64,000 nt of DNA from Litomosoides sigmodontis (Eukaryota; Nematoda; Chromadorea; Rhabditida; Onchocercidae), in NCBI GenBank assembly GCA_963070105.1, contig OY718806.1, forward strand, positions 10,125,190 to 10,189,189, written 5' to 3'. The translations under genes and the position numbers were made by a program. This document shows, one piece after another, positions 49,370 through 62,978 of the stretch (the stretch's first letter is position 1; every line of letters begins with the position of its first letter). The notes beneath the pieces were generated by a model. The model searched no databases, was not told the origin of the DNA, and saw only the letters and a program-made list of their open reading frames with translations.

Positions 49370-50133
49370 CGCCGCTAATTTGATCAATTACGTCGAAAAA
49401 TGATAACAACCTGAAATGTGCAATGTTTCGGATGCGTGTTGACAAATTTTTTTTCCAAGGAATTCTTAATTATTAAAATTTTTGTACCACCGAGACAGTC
49501 CCTCTTATGCATTGATCCCTTTTCCCGAACACCTCAAAACGGTCCCTTTTTTCACCGGCCCATTTGTCCCATCATCCCAGAAAAACCCGTCCCACCGGAG
49601 CATTTCTCCTCAGAGAGCCAAACACGCAATCACTTACTTTCCGGTCGCCACAAATAGATCAATAAAGAATGAACTGAGATCGCTCCTTAAATAACCGGCT
49701 TCGGCTGTTGCTGCTTTCTGATTGGCGGATATTGCCCGCTTATTGATGAATGCTTATTTGCTTATTACTTACATTACTCATTTCACATCATGGAATTCAG
49801 ATTTATTCCCAAATTTGCATCTTTATGAGATAATTTTGGGTCAATCCTTCCAAACGAGGGAATGTTTCCAATTAAATTTTCGGGAATCTTTGAAATGGAT
49901 TGGTGCAATGTCAGGATGTCCAATTCAATGAGATAAGTGGTACAAAAATTGTCAGGAGATTAGCGTACTGATATATGTGTGGTGGCTAATATGCTTGATT
50001 GGCTAAGAAATACGAGAAGCTCTCATCACTTTCCTCCAGCAACGCAAGGCATTCGGACTTTTTTGTGAGCAAAGTATGAAGACAAATCTTATTACTGCAA
50101 GTCTGAAAACTGCCAACCAATCAACTACACCGT
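49370..50133. other. Intergenic, GC-richer in its first half
   Basis: 49480-49690 is less AT-rich than its surroundings and has overlapping plus-strand frames with proline/histidine-rich translations. I see no splice or motif support for a gene. It may hold the promoter of the coiled-coil gene. Confidence 0.5.
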
Positions 50134-50340
50134 TTACTCTATTTCGTTGTTACGTGACGCTTTCCCGCGTATGAATTCTATCACAGAACTACAAAGACAT
50201 AAAAAATAAGGCAACACACAAACAGCAAAAAAGCCAATGTATTCTTTGATTTCAAAAAATCTGTTCTTAATTTTCCTCTTCGACCGCCACACCGTTTCTT
50301 CCTTGATATTAGGTAATACAGGCTTCTTATCCATGTTCAT
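50134..50340 (-). CDS. Small single-exon membrane protein, 68 residues
   Basis: An intact ATG-to-TAA frame. The N-terminus is polar and basic (MNMDKKPVLPNIKEETVWRS then KRKIKNRFFEIKEY). One helix of about 20 hydrophobic residues follows (IGFFAVCVLPYFLCLCSSVI), then a short charged tail EFIRGKASRNNEIE. The balanced composition and layout suggest a real small integral membrane protein rather than a chance frame. It lies between the coiled-coil gene and the Mesh-like gene, same strand. Family not recognised. Confidence 0.5.
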   Translation of the reverse strand: MNMDKKPVLPNIKEETVWRSKRKIKNRFFEIKEYIGFFAVCVLPYFLCLCSSVIEFIRGKASRNNEIE

Positions 50341-51827
50341 ACTTTAGATATCAGCATGATCTTTCTTCTCGGTAATACCATAATTTTTTCCTTTTTTTAG
50401 GCTTATATTTAAAAAAAAAAAACATTTGAAATACTTGTGAATTTGCAAGTGAATGATAGAATTAAAATGACAATTATTACAAGGGAAATAATAAAGCGTA
50501 ACTAATTCATCAAAAAGACGGAAGAGCTATTAGACACATCGGTATGACTTATATATGCAAGGTATTTTAGAAGCACCGTAATGTGGTAGTTCGAAATAAC
50601 TCTAATTACTACCAAATTGATGTTAAATGTGAAAAGATTCCTTGTTTTTACTTCTGCTAGCTATCAATTTACATACTTCATCGAAAAAGATTTGCAAAAA
50701 AAGGATGCAACAAAACAATTAATTCAAGCACTTCATAAAAATGAGGTCACATGTGGTTAACCAAAAATCGATAAAAATTAAGTTTCGTCATTTACAACAA
50801 TTGTAATGTTTAGAAAAAGAAGGCTCAAAATTTAAAACCGATGAAAGTCTCACCACTGATTTCATATGCGATTACGTGCATCTGACAACCAATTACTTGG
50901 AGCTATTATTTTCTCAAAATGAAAAAAAAAAAGGAAGGATTTCGTATCAAAGACAAGGAATGACTTTGATGTGACGTGAGGATAATACTCTTTCACGAGG
51001 TTATTAACAATAAAGTTTTGACAGCAAATAAGCGAACCAAGCAACATCAGCAAAAAATCTCAACAAACAAGTTCATTGTACAATTTACATTTTAATTTAT
51101 TTAAAAGAACAACAAAGTGAATTAAAAGACTGGCATAAACAAATTGGCAAAGCCATCCTCTAATTTAGTAAATGCCGATTGCGATGCTTGAATTTTTACC
51201 TTTCTTAAATAATAGACTGTGAAGTAAAAATGCACTGAAGCATGTATAACTAACTTTCATCATCGCTGCTGATTAAATCAACGATGAACATCGATGAACT
51301 TGACCAAGAATTTAACACCAAGAAAATGAAGACTCCACCGATACCAATGAATTTTGACCTCAAAATGGCGAAGTTAATGAAAGATGAGTTGCTTGAGGAT
51401 TTTAAATTACAATTTTTATTCTGCAAGAGAATAGGAATCAGATGGTAATAAACTTGTGAGGACGAATGTAGAAAATGGTAAAATGCAACACTTAATAAAT
51501 TTATGTTCAGATTGCTCAGGTCGTTTGATTAGAACATCACCAAGCTGACCTCAAACACTGGTATTAAGGCCCAAAAGATGGGCATGGTCACTTCCATTTT
51601 GTTCACCAATTGAATGCTCCGGAACTGGTGGCGTAGATGAGGTTGATTGTGGCATGATATGGATTCCAGACGCTGTCCTTAAAAATAATTTTGCCAAATC
51701 TTTGAGTGTTTTCCACATGTACATTTTATAAACCTTTTTTTGAACATAACTCAGTGTTGAAAGTATTACTTTTTAAAATTCGCAAGTTAAAATTTAATGA
51801 GAATTAATATTGGAGTTTTTTCGAAAA
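50341..51827. other. Intergenic, contains duplication copy 2
   Basis: It lies between the Mesh-like stop and the small membrane protein. No coding signal beyond the repeat. It is presumably the 3' UTR of the Mesh-like gene and the promoter of the small gene. Confidence 0.55.
50408..50978 (+). repeat. Direct duplication, copy 2 (~570 bp)
   Basis: Same orientation as 47581-48142. It differs mainly by point changes and a longer poly(A) tract near 50928, and is preceded by a 12-bp A run. Together the two copies bracket about 2.3 kb containing both small genes. Confidence 0.93.
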
Positions 51828-54800
51828 CTACTTGTTATTCTGCATGATAGCTGTCCTCACTGGACTCGATGGTCTCCGAGATAAATTGGCTAGCGATTCA
51901 CGATAAGGCGCACTGGCATCAACAGCATGATATTGTCCCTTCACTTCACCGCGGTACGCACCGCTACCATCGGCTAATACCGGCGCAACACCTCCGAATG
52001 GTCCTCCACGATACTGCGAATCATTCTCATTGCCATGGTACATAGCATTCGCTTCGCTTGACATCGAATCCGTTCTTACTTTTGTGAATGGTCTAGTTTC
52101 CGACGACTATAATATTTTCGTCTTTACCATATTAAAAAAACATTAAATTTAAATTCATGTTAAAAATTATTTTTTTATGCAATTCTGACGTCGCATTATA
52201 AAAATCCTACTCAGATTTTTGCCCTAAAAACTATTTGTATTAAACGCTTAAACGCTTACTTACTCTAAAATATTCTGCACTTTAAAAACAGATCTAATTG
52301 TCGGCATCACCTTACTAGAATTCTCATTTACGATAGATTAAAACGAACTAATCAATGAAAACATTTACCGGCCAGTGACGGCTTACCATGGAACTTCGAA
52401 TGGGTACTTTGTATAACGATGAGATTTTCTCATCCGATTGCTGTCGCCTTTTCTGTTTCAAAGTCCAACAACACAAAAATATGAGGACAATAACCTAAAG
52501 CAAATATTTCACTTCAAATTACTGATAAATTTGAATTCTTTCTCATCCATCCTTCGCCCACATGTTTTGCTCTACGCTTCCGCTTTCGCAGAAAAAATGG
52601 GACGAATTCTCTAACTAAAGCTTGATATTCCTGGAATGAGAATTTGGATTGCCCACAAAACACAATTTTCCTTAAGGATGCTTTGTACTGTAAAGTATTA
52701 GTTAAATTTTGCTTAGAATTATGCTACTGTTATGAAGCAAAATTTGAATTTACCAAATGCACAAAAAATTTTTTTCGCTTTCCAAACATACCATGATTAT
52801 ACCGATTGTTGAGAATATTGCCGTAAGCCATTTGAACAAATTATCTTTTTCACGTGAACGACACCACGGTTGCGATCCCTTATTCCATTCGAAACGATAA
52901 CTATGTGGATCATTATAGTCCACAACTATACCACCTGTAGTGGTATTCAAATTTAGCAGTTCACAAGAAAACAATAAAATTTAAGATTTTACTTTTTGAA
53001 ATTCAACTTTGTATTAGCACTGTGACATAATGTGCAAAACAAATTTACATTTATATTCATAATCTCCCTTGATCCAATGCGTTTGAAAGCAATCGAAGCG
53101 TGCTACATCACCTTCCAGATAACCAGACGATAGCACCGGTGTTTTCATCAGATACTCTGGATATTCGATCATGATTGGTCCACAACTATTATCTGCAAGG
53201 TGAATTATTAGACTTTAATTTCATTGAGAAGAAATATCAACTGATAGAGCGATGAGAATATGCAAAAACTTCAAAATCTACTAACAATGTCTCGAAGCAA
53301 GCATTCTATCATTTGAAAATGAATTCCAATTGTTTTGAGCTTCCATGCCAAGTACCCGAGCATTAAACAGCATGTAATCGTTTAGACATGAAATCGAATT
53401 ACCACATTCTTGAATTATTTGACTCGGATTATCCGGACAGTAATCAATGCCATATTGTTGCTCATACAAATTTTGCATTGGTTGCCAATTTGCTATAAAT
53501 AGAAAAGAAATTATTTTTCAAAAAATAGTGTCCTAAAAGTTGCACCATATCACGTTCAAGGCAAAATTTAATTCACTTCGTTCACTGAGCTGGAGGTCAC
53601 GACATGTCTGTAATCGTTGGCTCAGCATTTGACCTGTCATTGGTACAAATCGATATTTACCACTGAAATAAAATTAATTCGTTGACTTTACGAAAAATTT
53701 AAGCAGAATGATTGAACATTCCAAAATTTCTAAATTTTTAGCTGGTCAGTTGTTCATAGAATTCATGAATTCAGAAAAAATTAGATTAGAAAAAGAAATC
53801 AAAGCAAATTTTACCTCAAAAGATCAGATTAAATGTCGCTTAAGAATTTAGCCGTAATGATAAAGTTGAATTATAGTGATCATATGGCATTTTCCTACAC
53901 CCTTAATTGATCAGTTAGCTACAGTTAATTAACTTACAACATTTGTAGTACTTTACGATTCTCTAAAGCTGTTATATCATCTTAACACTCAAAAAAAAAG
54001 TTTTAGTAAAACGTAGAAACATGAAAATGCGCTAGCTAGAATGTTAGTATATATACGTTTCATATTCCGCAGAAGTTTTATAGATCGGACCACTCTTTAT
54101 GTATACTTCTGGAAATACTTCGAATTTTTTGTCAATGTCTTGACTGGTTATGAACATATTATCATTCGGAATATCCTGATTCAAAGCCCCCATTGTTTGC
54201 CTGGTGCCTGCTTCGCCGGTGCCCGGAATAAGATCTTAAATACATTAACAACAAATTTATTGTCAAACATGATCTGGCATTTGTCACAGGTAATACTGAA
54301 ATAAAGTAATATATAAGCATTTGTGACATGTATCCTCCGGAATTCCGAAAGCATCAAAATAAGCATAAAATACTTTGACAGGTTACCATTGAAAGTTATT
54401 TGAGAAAGCAGTTTTGTGTCAGCTTTATATTCGTTCACGTCCGATTTAAAACCGACTCTAATACCGCGTAATAAAGCTTACTGAACTACAGAATAAATCA
54501 TTTTAGTTCTTCTTCGTGATACATTTACCTATTGATAGATTTTTAAGTAATATTTCAGTTATTTATTTAGCATTAAAAAAGTATATGAAAGAATGTACGG
54601 AGAATCTTGAAAATCGAAGGTCTCAACTTATTCAACTACTTCGTAGGTTTTATTCTCAATACTTACAATTCGAAATAATTTGCTGACGGATTCCTTCTGA
54701 ATTAACGTCACTCAAACTCAAACCAGGCACGAATGAAGCAGACGTCTGGTCCGGAAATGGTCGCATAAGACCAGACACACGTGGAAAATTATATCGTGTG

Positions 54801-57800
54801 CGCATATCTTGTTCTCGAGCTTTGTCACCATCTGGACGCTGCAAATAATTAGTCGTTGACATTCTATCACCTCCCAAACAAAACTCGAAAACAAGTTTGA
54901 CTTGTTCAAGTTTAACATCAATGATTTGCGCATTCACGAAAACCAATATTTTTTCAGGAAAAGAAATTTGATAACTTACCACACCGTATTGTGGAGGCAC
55001 ACTAAGTTCAATGTCAAGTAAACCCATACTTTCTTGATACATCGATAAACGATCAATGTCAAGATTATATGATTCACGAATACGAATTCCTACTTGTGCT
55101 TCTTCCAAAACCACATAAATTTCCGGTTGACCACGCTCCACATTGTTCACATAGACCATTACTCCTTGAAATAAATTTCAAAATATAATGTTTTTTGTTG
55201 TTAAGATTTTTTAGCTAGTAATGAGTCCTAAGATGACTTTATCTACGTTAGATTCAATTCCATCTCTCTAACATTTGCATAATGTAAAGGAGAATAAGTG
55301 AACGTCCAGCCCAATCAATTTCACTTACCTCTGAATCGCTGAATTCGCATCACATCAAAGTATCGCAGTATATTTCCAACAATAATGCTTGTACGATATC
55401 GGAAACGGCGAGTATCTTTACGAGCAACCACGTGTACTCTATCCGTTCCAGTTGCTTCGATGGCTATTCCGGTAATAACAGTTGCATTTGTTGGTTGCAC
55501 CAAATTTGCTTGTCCTATTTGACGACCAAGTAAACCTGTAAGGAGATAATCTTGGCTCATGTAAAATAAAACAATTACTTGCAACGACTGACAAAAATCA
55601 ATAATGAAATAATTTAATCCAACGGAAAATTTTAACATTCAAAAACCTTACTGAAATCAACCCTACGATTAGGATAACGCTCCAGGCGTACTTGAATTCG
55701 TACTTCTGGCGTTGTTACAGTTTTCGGAATGTATAAAAGTGTGAACACTCCTGGTTCATCGAATATAAATTTATCATTATCGATGGTATTGAAGCTTACT
55801 GCTCCTAGTGCTTCACCTTAAATTAATGAATATATAAAATTCGTTTTCACTTAATTAAAACTTGTGTCCGGTGACGTGAGGCGTAAAATTTACTGGCAAA
55901 TAATTGAACACATACCGACAGCTGGAGGCTGATACTGCTGGCAACCGCTACTTGGTCGTCGCCAGTAAAATAGCTGACAACGGAATTTTGCATATTTGCA
56001 GCAAAAGAAGTAGGGCATGTAATCATGATAAAATACGGATAGACCTGGCACCTGAACCCAGCAAGGATAAAGTGAATAGTACTATAAGGTGCTATTGGTA
56101 AACTATTTGCAAAGCGCACCAATTATATAGCTAATTCGAATAATTAAGTGAAAATTTTTGCCTCAAATTGTCCAATATATGGATCGGTACCAAATTCGTA
56201 AGCGCGCAATGGATAACCAGGATTATATGGCGTATCATCGGTCACTTTTATTACAGGTTGATAAGCTGTCTGCATCAATTTCCCTTCTTCGTCATAGCAA
56301 CATACTTGGCCATAATGTGTTTGAAAACGCCTTTAATGCTAATTTTAGAGAAGAATTGAGAATAAATCATTGATGGGAAATACTTTTTTAAAAACATTGA
56401 GTTCTATAATTCCAAAATGACTTCAACAACTTCAATTTTCAGAAACTAAGGATTTATAAAATTCCTGTAAAGTCCTACGCCGTTGTTTCGCTTTCATAAG
56501 CCGAACCTCCGCCAGCGTACGAGCCATAAATATTTTGAGCACTCATATAGCAATTTTTCGCACCGATCATTGTTTGACAAGTGATATCACGAAATACCTA
56601 AAGAGTTCAATTGTAATTATTTTGATAAAAAATTTCTGGCTCAGTCCTTTAAATATATCAAATATATAAACCTCGAATTTGCAAGCATTTAAATTAATTA
56701 TCGTATGATTAAATGACAGGTTTTTTCCCTACATCATCGAATCTATACTTTTCAATAACATTACAATTTTCCATTAACAATTAATGATAATCCTACAGCC
56801 AGTTTAACCTGAGAGCAGCGAGGATGTGGCATAAAGCGACCGATATCCACACGCGCCTGACTTTCCACACATGGACAAGATGCGTTAGTTTCCGTATCAC
56901 GAATAAAGTTATACTGCGCTCCGTCTTCTGCGAACCTAAATGTTGAAATTGAGTGAAAATTTCATGGAATACAAAAGCGAAGGTATTGTTGAAATAAAAA
57001 GCTTTCTATTTTTTCCATTTTTAGAAGGAAAAAAGAAGTGTAAAGTTTGGCCGACCAGTCGTGACATATTTCGGTTGCTTTAACTGAAACGAATTGCATT
57101 CTGCTTTCTGCATCTTGTTGTGAAAAGGATGATGATTTGAGTTGTGGATTATTGATTGTCCACAACCAATGAATTGATATTGGTGGCGAAACCAATCTGC
57201 AACAACTTATGGAAACCATCAGAATGGATATCGAATATATTTTGTTTAAATTATTTTAATAATATAATAAAAATAAAGTGTTACTGAATTGTTTTACTGC
57301 ATATTTGGTCAACTGAATAAAGTCTTTAATGCTTTATGAAAGCGAAAGGAAAAAAAGCAGCTAACCCGGATGGGAGCTGAGTCAAATGATTTGAAGTATC
57401 TTCATTAAGAGTAATTGGTGCTAATTTTAGGTAACCAAAGCGATATGAATAAAGTGTATTCGTTCGCTCCCAGTCTGTTAGATACCATTTTTCCACCTAA
57501 ATGTAATAATTATCAAAATATTGCATTAGGTAGTTTAATCCAAAATGTTTGATATATTCAAAATTTTCAACTTATCCTAGGGTTATTTTTTATACCTGAT
57601 ATAAATTAATTTTCTCTTCCTGTGGCTTCCAGCGATAGTCTGGTGAGTTCCGATTTGCATATGACGTTAAACGACATAAAACTCGGTGTTCCGGACGAAA
57701 CTTTTTAATCTAAACAAGCATATGAACACTTTGCTGGTTAACGGAACAAAATATCATATTCTTAATTTTCAACTATTTTATTAATTATATTGAGAAGCTA

Positions 57801-60182
57801 CCTGATCGTCAACTGCTTCTTTGTAACCTATAACATATAGTCCAAGTTGTACAGAGTAGAGTTGATCGTCGCTTATTCGTATGCTGTAATCCTTGTAATC
57901 AAGGTCGGGATTTGTGAAATTGCGTGGATACCACGTTATTGGCATTACCTAAAATTCTATTTCAAAATCATGCAACCATCAGCAACACTCAGTATTTTAT
58001 AACTTTGCAGCACTATTTTATTAAATTTCAATTAAGATAAAATGTTTGCCGTTTGTAAAATCGGATTCCTGAACCATTCGTATATGTTACCAATATCCAG
58101 ACGCATTGGATCTAGTGTTGGTGGTACTTAAAAAAAGGAGCATAATTATAATGATTCTGAAAAGACTGAAAAGTCTGAAATTAATGACCAATTTAAATTT
58201 GAAAAGTGAAGTAAACTTTACTGCTAAATTTCATAAAGTCATAAAATATGTAGGATTTTCAAAGTTTAATTATGTTTGCGAGTAAAATTCTTGAATATTA
58301 AGCTTTTCATTGATAACTGACCGAAATAAATGTACCCAACAAATGCCTTATCTTCTTGATGAGATCCGGACTGCGGTTGAAAATAAACTGTTTTAGTGCC
58401 CCAATTATAAACTTTCGGAAGATGACAGCGAGCAATAGCTGAATTAATCACTGTACATGACGCCGTTTGACGTTGCTCAATCATTAAGACGTACGTCTGA
58501 GTGCGATCCAAGCATAAAGCATTTACATCCACGCTTGTCTCGCCCAACATATTCGCTATGTTTGGATAAATTAACATCGGGTCTGAAAATTTTTACATAT
58601 TTTAGTTATGACAAGTCAACAAGGAAGAATTTTTTTTGAAGGAAGCGTTTTGAATATTGAATATTCAAAAAGAATTACTAATACTAATAACAAATTTTTA
58701 GAAACAGCTAAATAAATTTACAAAGATTTAATTCTAAAAAACTCCCTCAAATATTGCGACATACAGATAATTTACATTTACATTAGCCAAGCATGCACGC
58801 ACCAAAACACTGCACACGTGAACTTTATTACATTCTTCTATTACAAGCAAATATTATTTTACCATCAATATAAATTGCTGAGCTTAACGTGCAGCTATTG
58901 AAGAAAAAACTTATTTGTTAAAAAATCATAGTTAATAGTGTGCCTATAGAATCTGTTTGAAATTCCAAAATCAAATTCATATATTAAATTTTAAAATTAT
59001 ACTAGAATTTACATGTGCCACCCGTTTTATTTGAGCATCCGGCTGGTCGAACAACATCATCAACACGAAACATATACCGTCCACGAACCATGTGAGGCAC
59101 ACCAGAACGTTGTGCTAATATTGTCGGAGTGTTTTTGTACATGAACGTTGGATCCACCGGTACGCTACCGGTGTGATTGCCACCGTTGAAAAGAGCCTGA
59201 ATTAAAAGAATTAGAAAGTTATTAAAGTTTTATCTCCTTAAATTGATAAAAGGTTGAAGGAAATGGCTCACTTGACAACGACCACTTCTGGAGTTCATCC
59301 GAAAATCAGCAGCGTCAAATCCAAGTTTGTCGTAATTTAAGATAACATAACTCAGGCGACCAGGCTAGAACAAAAGCTAGCTTGAAAACTTTGAATTTAA
59401 ATAAAAATATACGTTTCATCTTGCTTTTATTGTTTTTTTCACTTATTGAATTAGCTTACGAGAAAACTAGGAAATTAGAGGCTAAACGACTGCATCTTTC
59501 AACATCATTAAACAAAGCACAACTTTGGTTTGTAATAGTTCCATCAAATTTCAAACATAGCCAAATTATTGGGGTAATTATTCATGCTAACTCTTACCCA
59601 ATCAGTGAGCCAAATTGCTTGATACGTGGACAATTGGCCAGCATCGATATCAGATCGACCGACGATAGCCGATGCAGTATTATACCACGTAACGACCAAT
59701 GCTGCATCTGCACGAAATGCTGCTGCACCAGCAACTCCTTCTGCAAACTTTTACTTGTATGTTTGATATTAAAATTCCAAATCATTTTAATTTTTACTGT
59801 ATTTACTGAACCTTGAAGCCACTGCATCATTTGATCAAGGAAATAATCGCTATTGTGATTACAGTGCACATATGAATCAGATGTACTCGGACAGGCCTGC
59901 AATTTGCATTTTTTTTCATTTCAGATAACAATGAAGATTTTCAAAAAATTTTGATTTCAAAAAATCTAGAAAGGCAAACCTGAGTGGCTGGTTGCTTGAA
60001 GAAATTAGACTGTTCCATGGTATTATCGAATGGCACGTTAGCGCTACTACCACGGCCAAATAGCGACTGTCGTAGCATTAAACGATAGTAAACACCAGTT
60101 TTCAGTCCTGGGCTTGGATTTTGCACTATCTCAAACAATCGAAGTTTAATAAAATTATTGATTGATTGCGATAGTGTGTGTA

Positions 60183-60229
<47 letters not shown>

Positions 60230-61077
60230 GTGTGTGTGCGTGTGTGTGTGATATTATCAAATCAGAGGTTGTGATCAGACCTTAACAACGATCAATGTAT
60301 ATTATTTTAGGCCTTAAATAAATTAAGAACCTGCTGTTTACATAAATATGGTGCAATCATTGCCGGATCTTGCTGTTGTGGCCAGTTAGTTGATTCGACG
60401 CCGACGTTTATTGTTGGGCCTTGGTCCAGTACAGTTGCGAATGCGATGTATCCGTTTACAGAAAGCTTTAATTTGCTTTTTTTTGTTTCGTTAAAAAGTT
60501 AAATGAAAAAATTCATGTACTACGTATTGCGCATTTGCACTAAGGAAAAAAAACAGATCGCAGAAAGCTTTTGCACAAGATTTTGCAAATTTTTCCGGAA
60601 AAATTACTGAGCTTCATGTGTATTGGCAAAAGAGAACTTGAAACATACAACTGAATAGTTGTACAAACCACCGTAGAATGGAAAGAACATGTGCAAATTA
60701 ATTGTTTGACCAGAAGTAAGCATTCCTGGATGTACTTTTTGGTCACCCGCTTCAGGTCCAAATGGTACCAAGTTCACTGAAGTATAAATCATGGGCTAAA
60801 TTGAAGAGAATTTCAGTGTTCGAGTCGAAAAAACTTGTTCCTTTCAATTCTTAATTTAACATTCAAAAAATTCTAATTACAATTATTTGTAGCACAACAC
60901 ACCGTATGCTGAACCGCTTTCTCGACTGGTGAAGATTTTCACACCTTCCTGTCCTGGATTAAGATTTTGCTGTTTTGATGCTGGTACTGCATTCTGTTGA
61001 GGTATTTGCTGAGCAGAACTAGGTAATGTCACGTATGTTACAACTGTAACGAACAAGAAAATCCGTGACAATGCCAT
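51828..61077 (-). CDS. Mesh/SUSD2-family membrane protein (NIDO-AMOP-vWD-Sushi-TM)
   Basis: Exon starts and ends in coding order: 61077-60901, 60795-60649, 60465-60331, 60129-59980, 59896-59812, 59740-59598, 59364-59272, 59196-59013, 58582-58322, 58126-58091, 57948-57802, 57709-57596, 57496-57366, 57196-57056, 56935-56809, 56597-56479, 56330-56162, 56051-55916, 55816-55652, 55535-55329, 55164-54980, 54838-54663, 53662-53577, 53492-53286, 53192-53049, 52934-52792, 52494-52387, 52106-51828. About 1397 residues. Signal peptide at 1-22; NIDO domain at about 60-310 (LVPFGPEAGD, VTWYNTASA); an IPT-like region; ITWYPRNFTN segment; AMOP at about 643-745 (CHDW, CPCVE, VCCYDEEG); vWD-like region at 787-1077; Sushi at about 1174-1255; one membrane helix across exons 26-27; and a 110-residue cytoplasmic tail with Tyr-rich repeats (QYRGG, AYRGE, PYRES). 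Relatives are Drosophila Mesh (smooth septate junctions of gut epithelium), C. elegans K03H1.5 and human SUSD2. All junctions keep phase except exon 10 to 11, which is off by one base. Confidence 0.9.
60174..60250. repeat. (GT)n microsatellite in a Mesh-like gene intron
   Basis: A GT repeat of about 77 bp with a few GC interruptions, inside the intron between the third and fourth exons. Confidence 0.96.
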
Positions 61078-62941
61078 TCTAAGCCTATCAGGAATTCAGA
61101 ACTTTCCGGATACAAGAAAGATTTTGGTTTAATTCTGCCGAAATCTGAAAGTATTTTCCTATGTTGCTAATATGCATTGAAACATTTTTGAAATAACTAC
61201 GAATTGTAACGTTCGATTGATATAAAACCAAAGCATCATACATTTGAAATTAAATTGCAAACTGTTTGGGATAAGGAAGTGAAATATTCTGCGTTACGCC
61301 CATTTTTTTATGCTTCAGTTTTTTCTTCAATGTTTCAATTGGTAATGGAAATTTTGAAATTTTGAACGTGAAAGACTGTTAAAGACAAAATATTATATGA
61401 TATGAAAATGCAGTAAAAAACGAACAGATTGCAAAACAGACAGCGATGAGTGTAGCATAGATACATCTGAAAGATTTAGAACACTTGTGAGTTTTCTTCA
61501 TCTGAGATTGAATTGAGAAGAAGTTCTGCGAGTTTTCTTATAATAGTTTTTTCTTCAAAAAAGCAAAGCTCATGGGTCGGTTCTCATCTAAGCAGGATTA
61601 CTTGTATCGAACGTTAGCACAGCATATTTCGGCAAAGGAAAGTGAAGCAGGGAAGGAAAATATCTGAAGGTGCACGAGCTCTAAACTTCTCCCAAAAATA
61701 CGGAAATCATTTTTTGATGGAAACAGTCAATGACAAATTTGTATAATATTTATTAATTTGCGAAAAGGAAGAGGAAAAAAACCAGTCAATGCGTACTACT
61801 TACTATTTTTTGCTAATTGTGATTTGACGGATATTATGAATCACTGCTCGATAAATTGAAATCAGTAAAGATTGAAGGAGAGAAAAGGAAGGGAAATGGA
61901 AGAAAGAGTGCTAGATGGTGAAGAAATACAAATTTGTTGATATTTTATGCTTGAATGGCTAACATATCAATGATTACACACACAACTGGACGGATACAAA
62001 TGCACCGTCTTATCACTGATGATAACAGTAGTGACTGCAAATGCTTCCAACTTCCATCTAGTAATTGCTCGCATTTAAATAACTTGTAAGTTAATAATAA
62101 CTGTTAAAATCATTTACAGCGAAAAAAAAAAGTTTTCAAAATGGAAGCCTAAGAAATGCACTTATCAAACGGCAGAACGAATTACACCATACAATTTAGA
62201 CGTTTATTTTATATGCTCATAATTGTAAGTGATAAGTAAATGAAAGATGAAAGAATTTTCTGCTCTTTCTGCTAATTCTAGAAATCAAAATTTCATTATG
62301 TTTTAAGATTGTACCTATCACATCAAAAATTACAACTAACGAGAAAAAAAGTTAGCAAATTGATGAATGAAATATTATTTTGTTGAGAAAGCAAAAAAAA
62401 GCTGAACGTTTATTGTACAAATAGATGTGAGCAAACAAATTTCCTCTTTAAATGAATCGGAATTTAGGCATTCAATTGATGTTCACCAGAGCGTTTTGCT
62501 ACTTTCCTATTATCAGTGGTGCTGAAAATGCTGAATACGTTCCTGAAATGCCATAGTAAAAGTATAGTTGTTATCGATGAGAGAGAACCAATCGATCGGT
62601 TTCATTTTTCTGTCCTCTTTTTTGCCTAAATTTCCATTTTTTCTTTCTTATTCAAAAATATTTGTTGAATTAAACGTTTATTTCCTCAATTTAATTTTAT
62701 CCAACTGATAAATTGTATTAGTTTTCCTTTTTTTTTTTAAATAATTACGATTTGTATAGTTTGTTGTCAGGTTTATTTATTTTTATGTTCTGTTTCATTC
62801 TTTTTTTGCTCTCTTTTTTTTTAAAAAAAAAAAATGCTCCAAATATATCCCGTTAAAATGTTTGATTTCGATCATACTGATTATCGAGAATGCATTGATC
62901 CTGCTAATATTTGCTTATCACTGTCATTTTCAGTATTGCCA

Positions 62942-62978
<37 letters not shown>

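Noticed and set aside
54850..54979. Continuous frame joining two vWD-region exons of the Mesh-like gene (part of a 167-residue ORF)
   Set aside because: A strong GTAAGT donor at 54979 and TTGCAG acceptor before 54838 bound a 141-bp intron, a multiple of three; the intervening translation does not look like the domain. Retention cannot be excluded.
59382..59816. 144-residue plus-strand ORF
   Set aside because: It is antisense to two well-supported exons of the Mesh-like gene.
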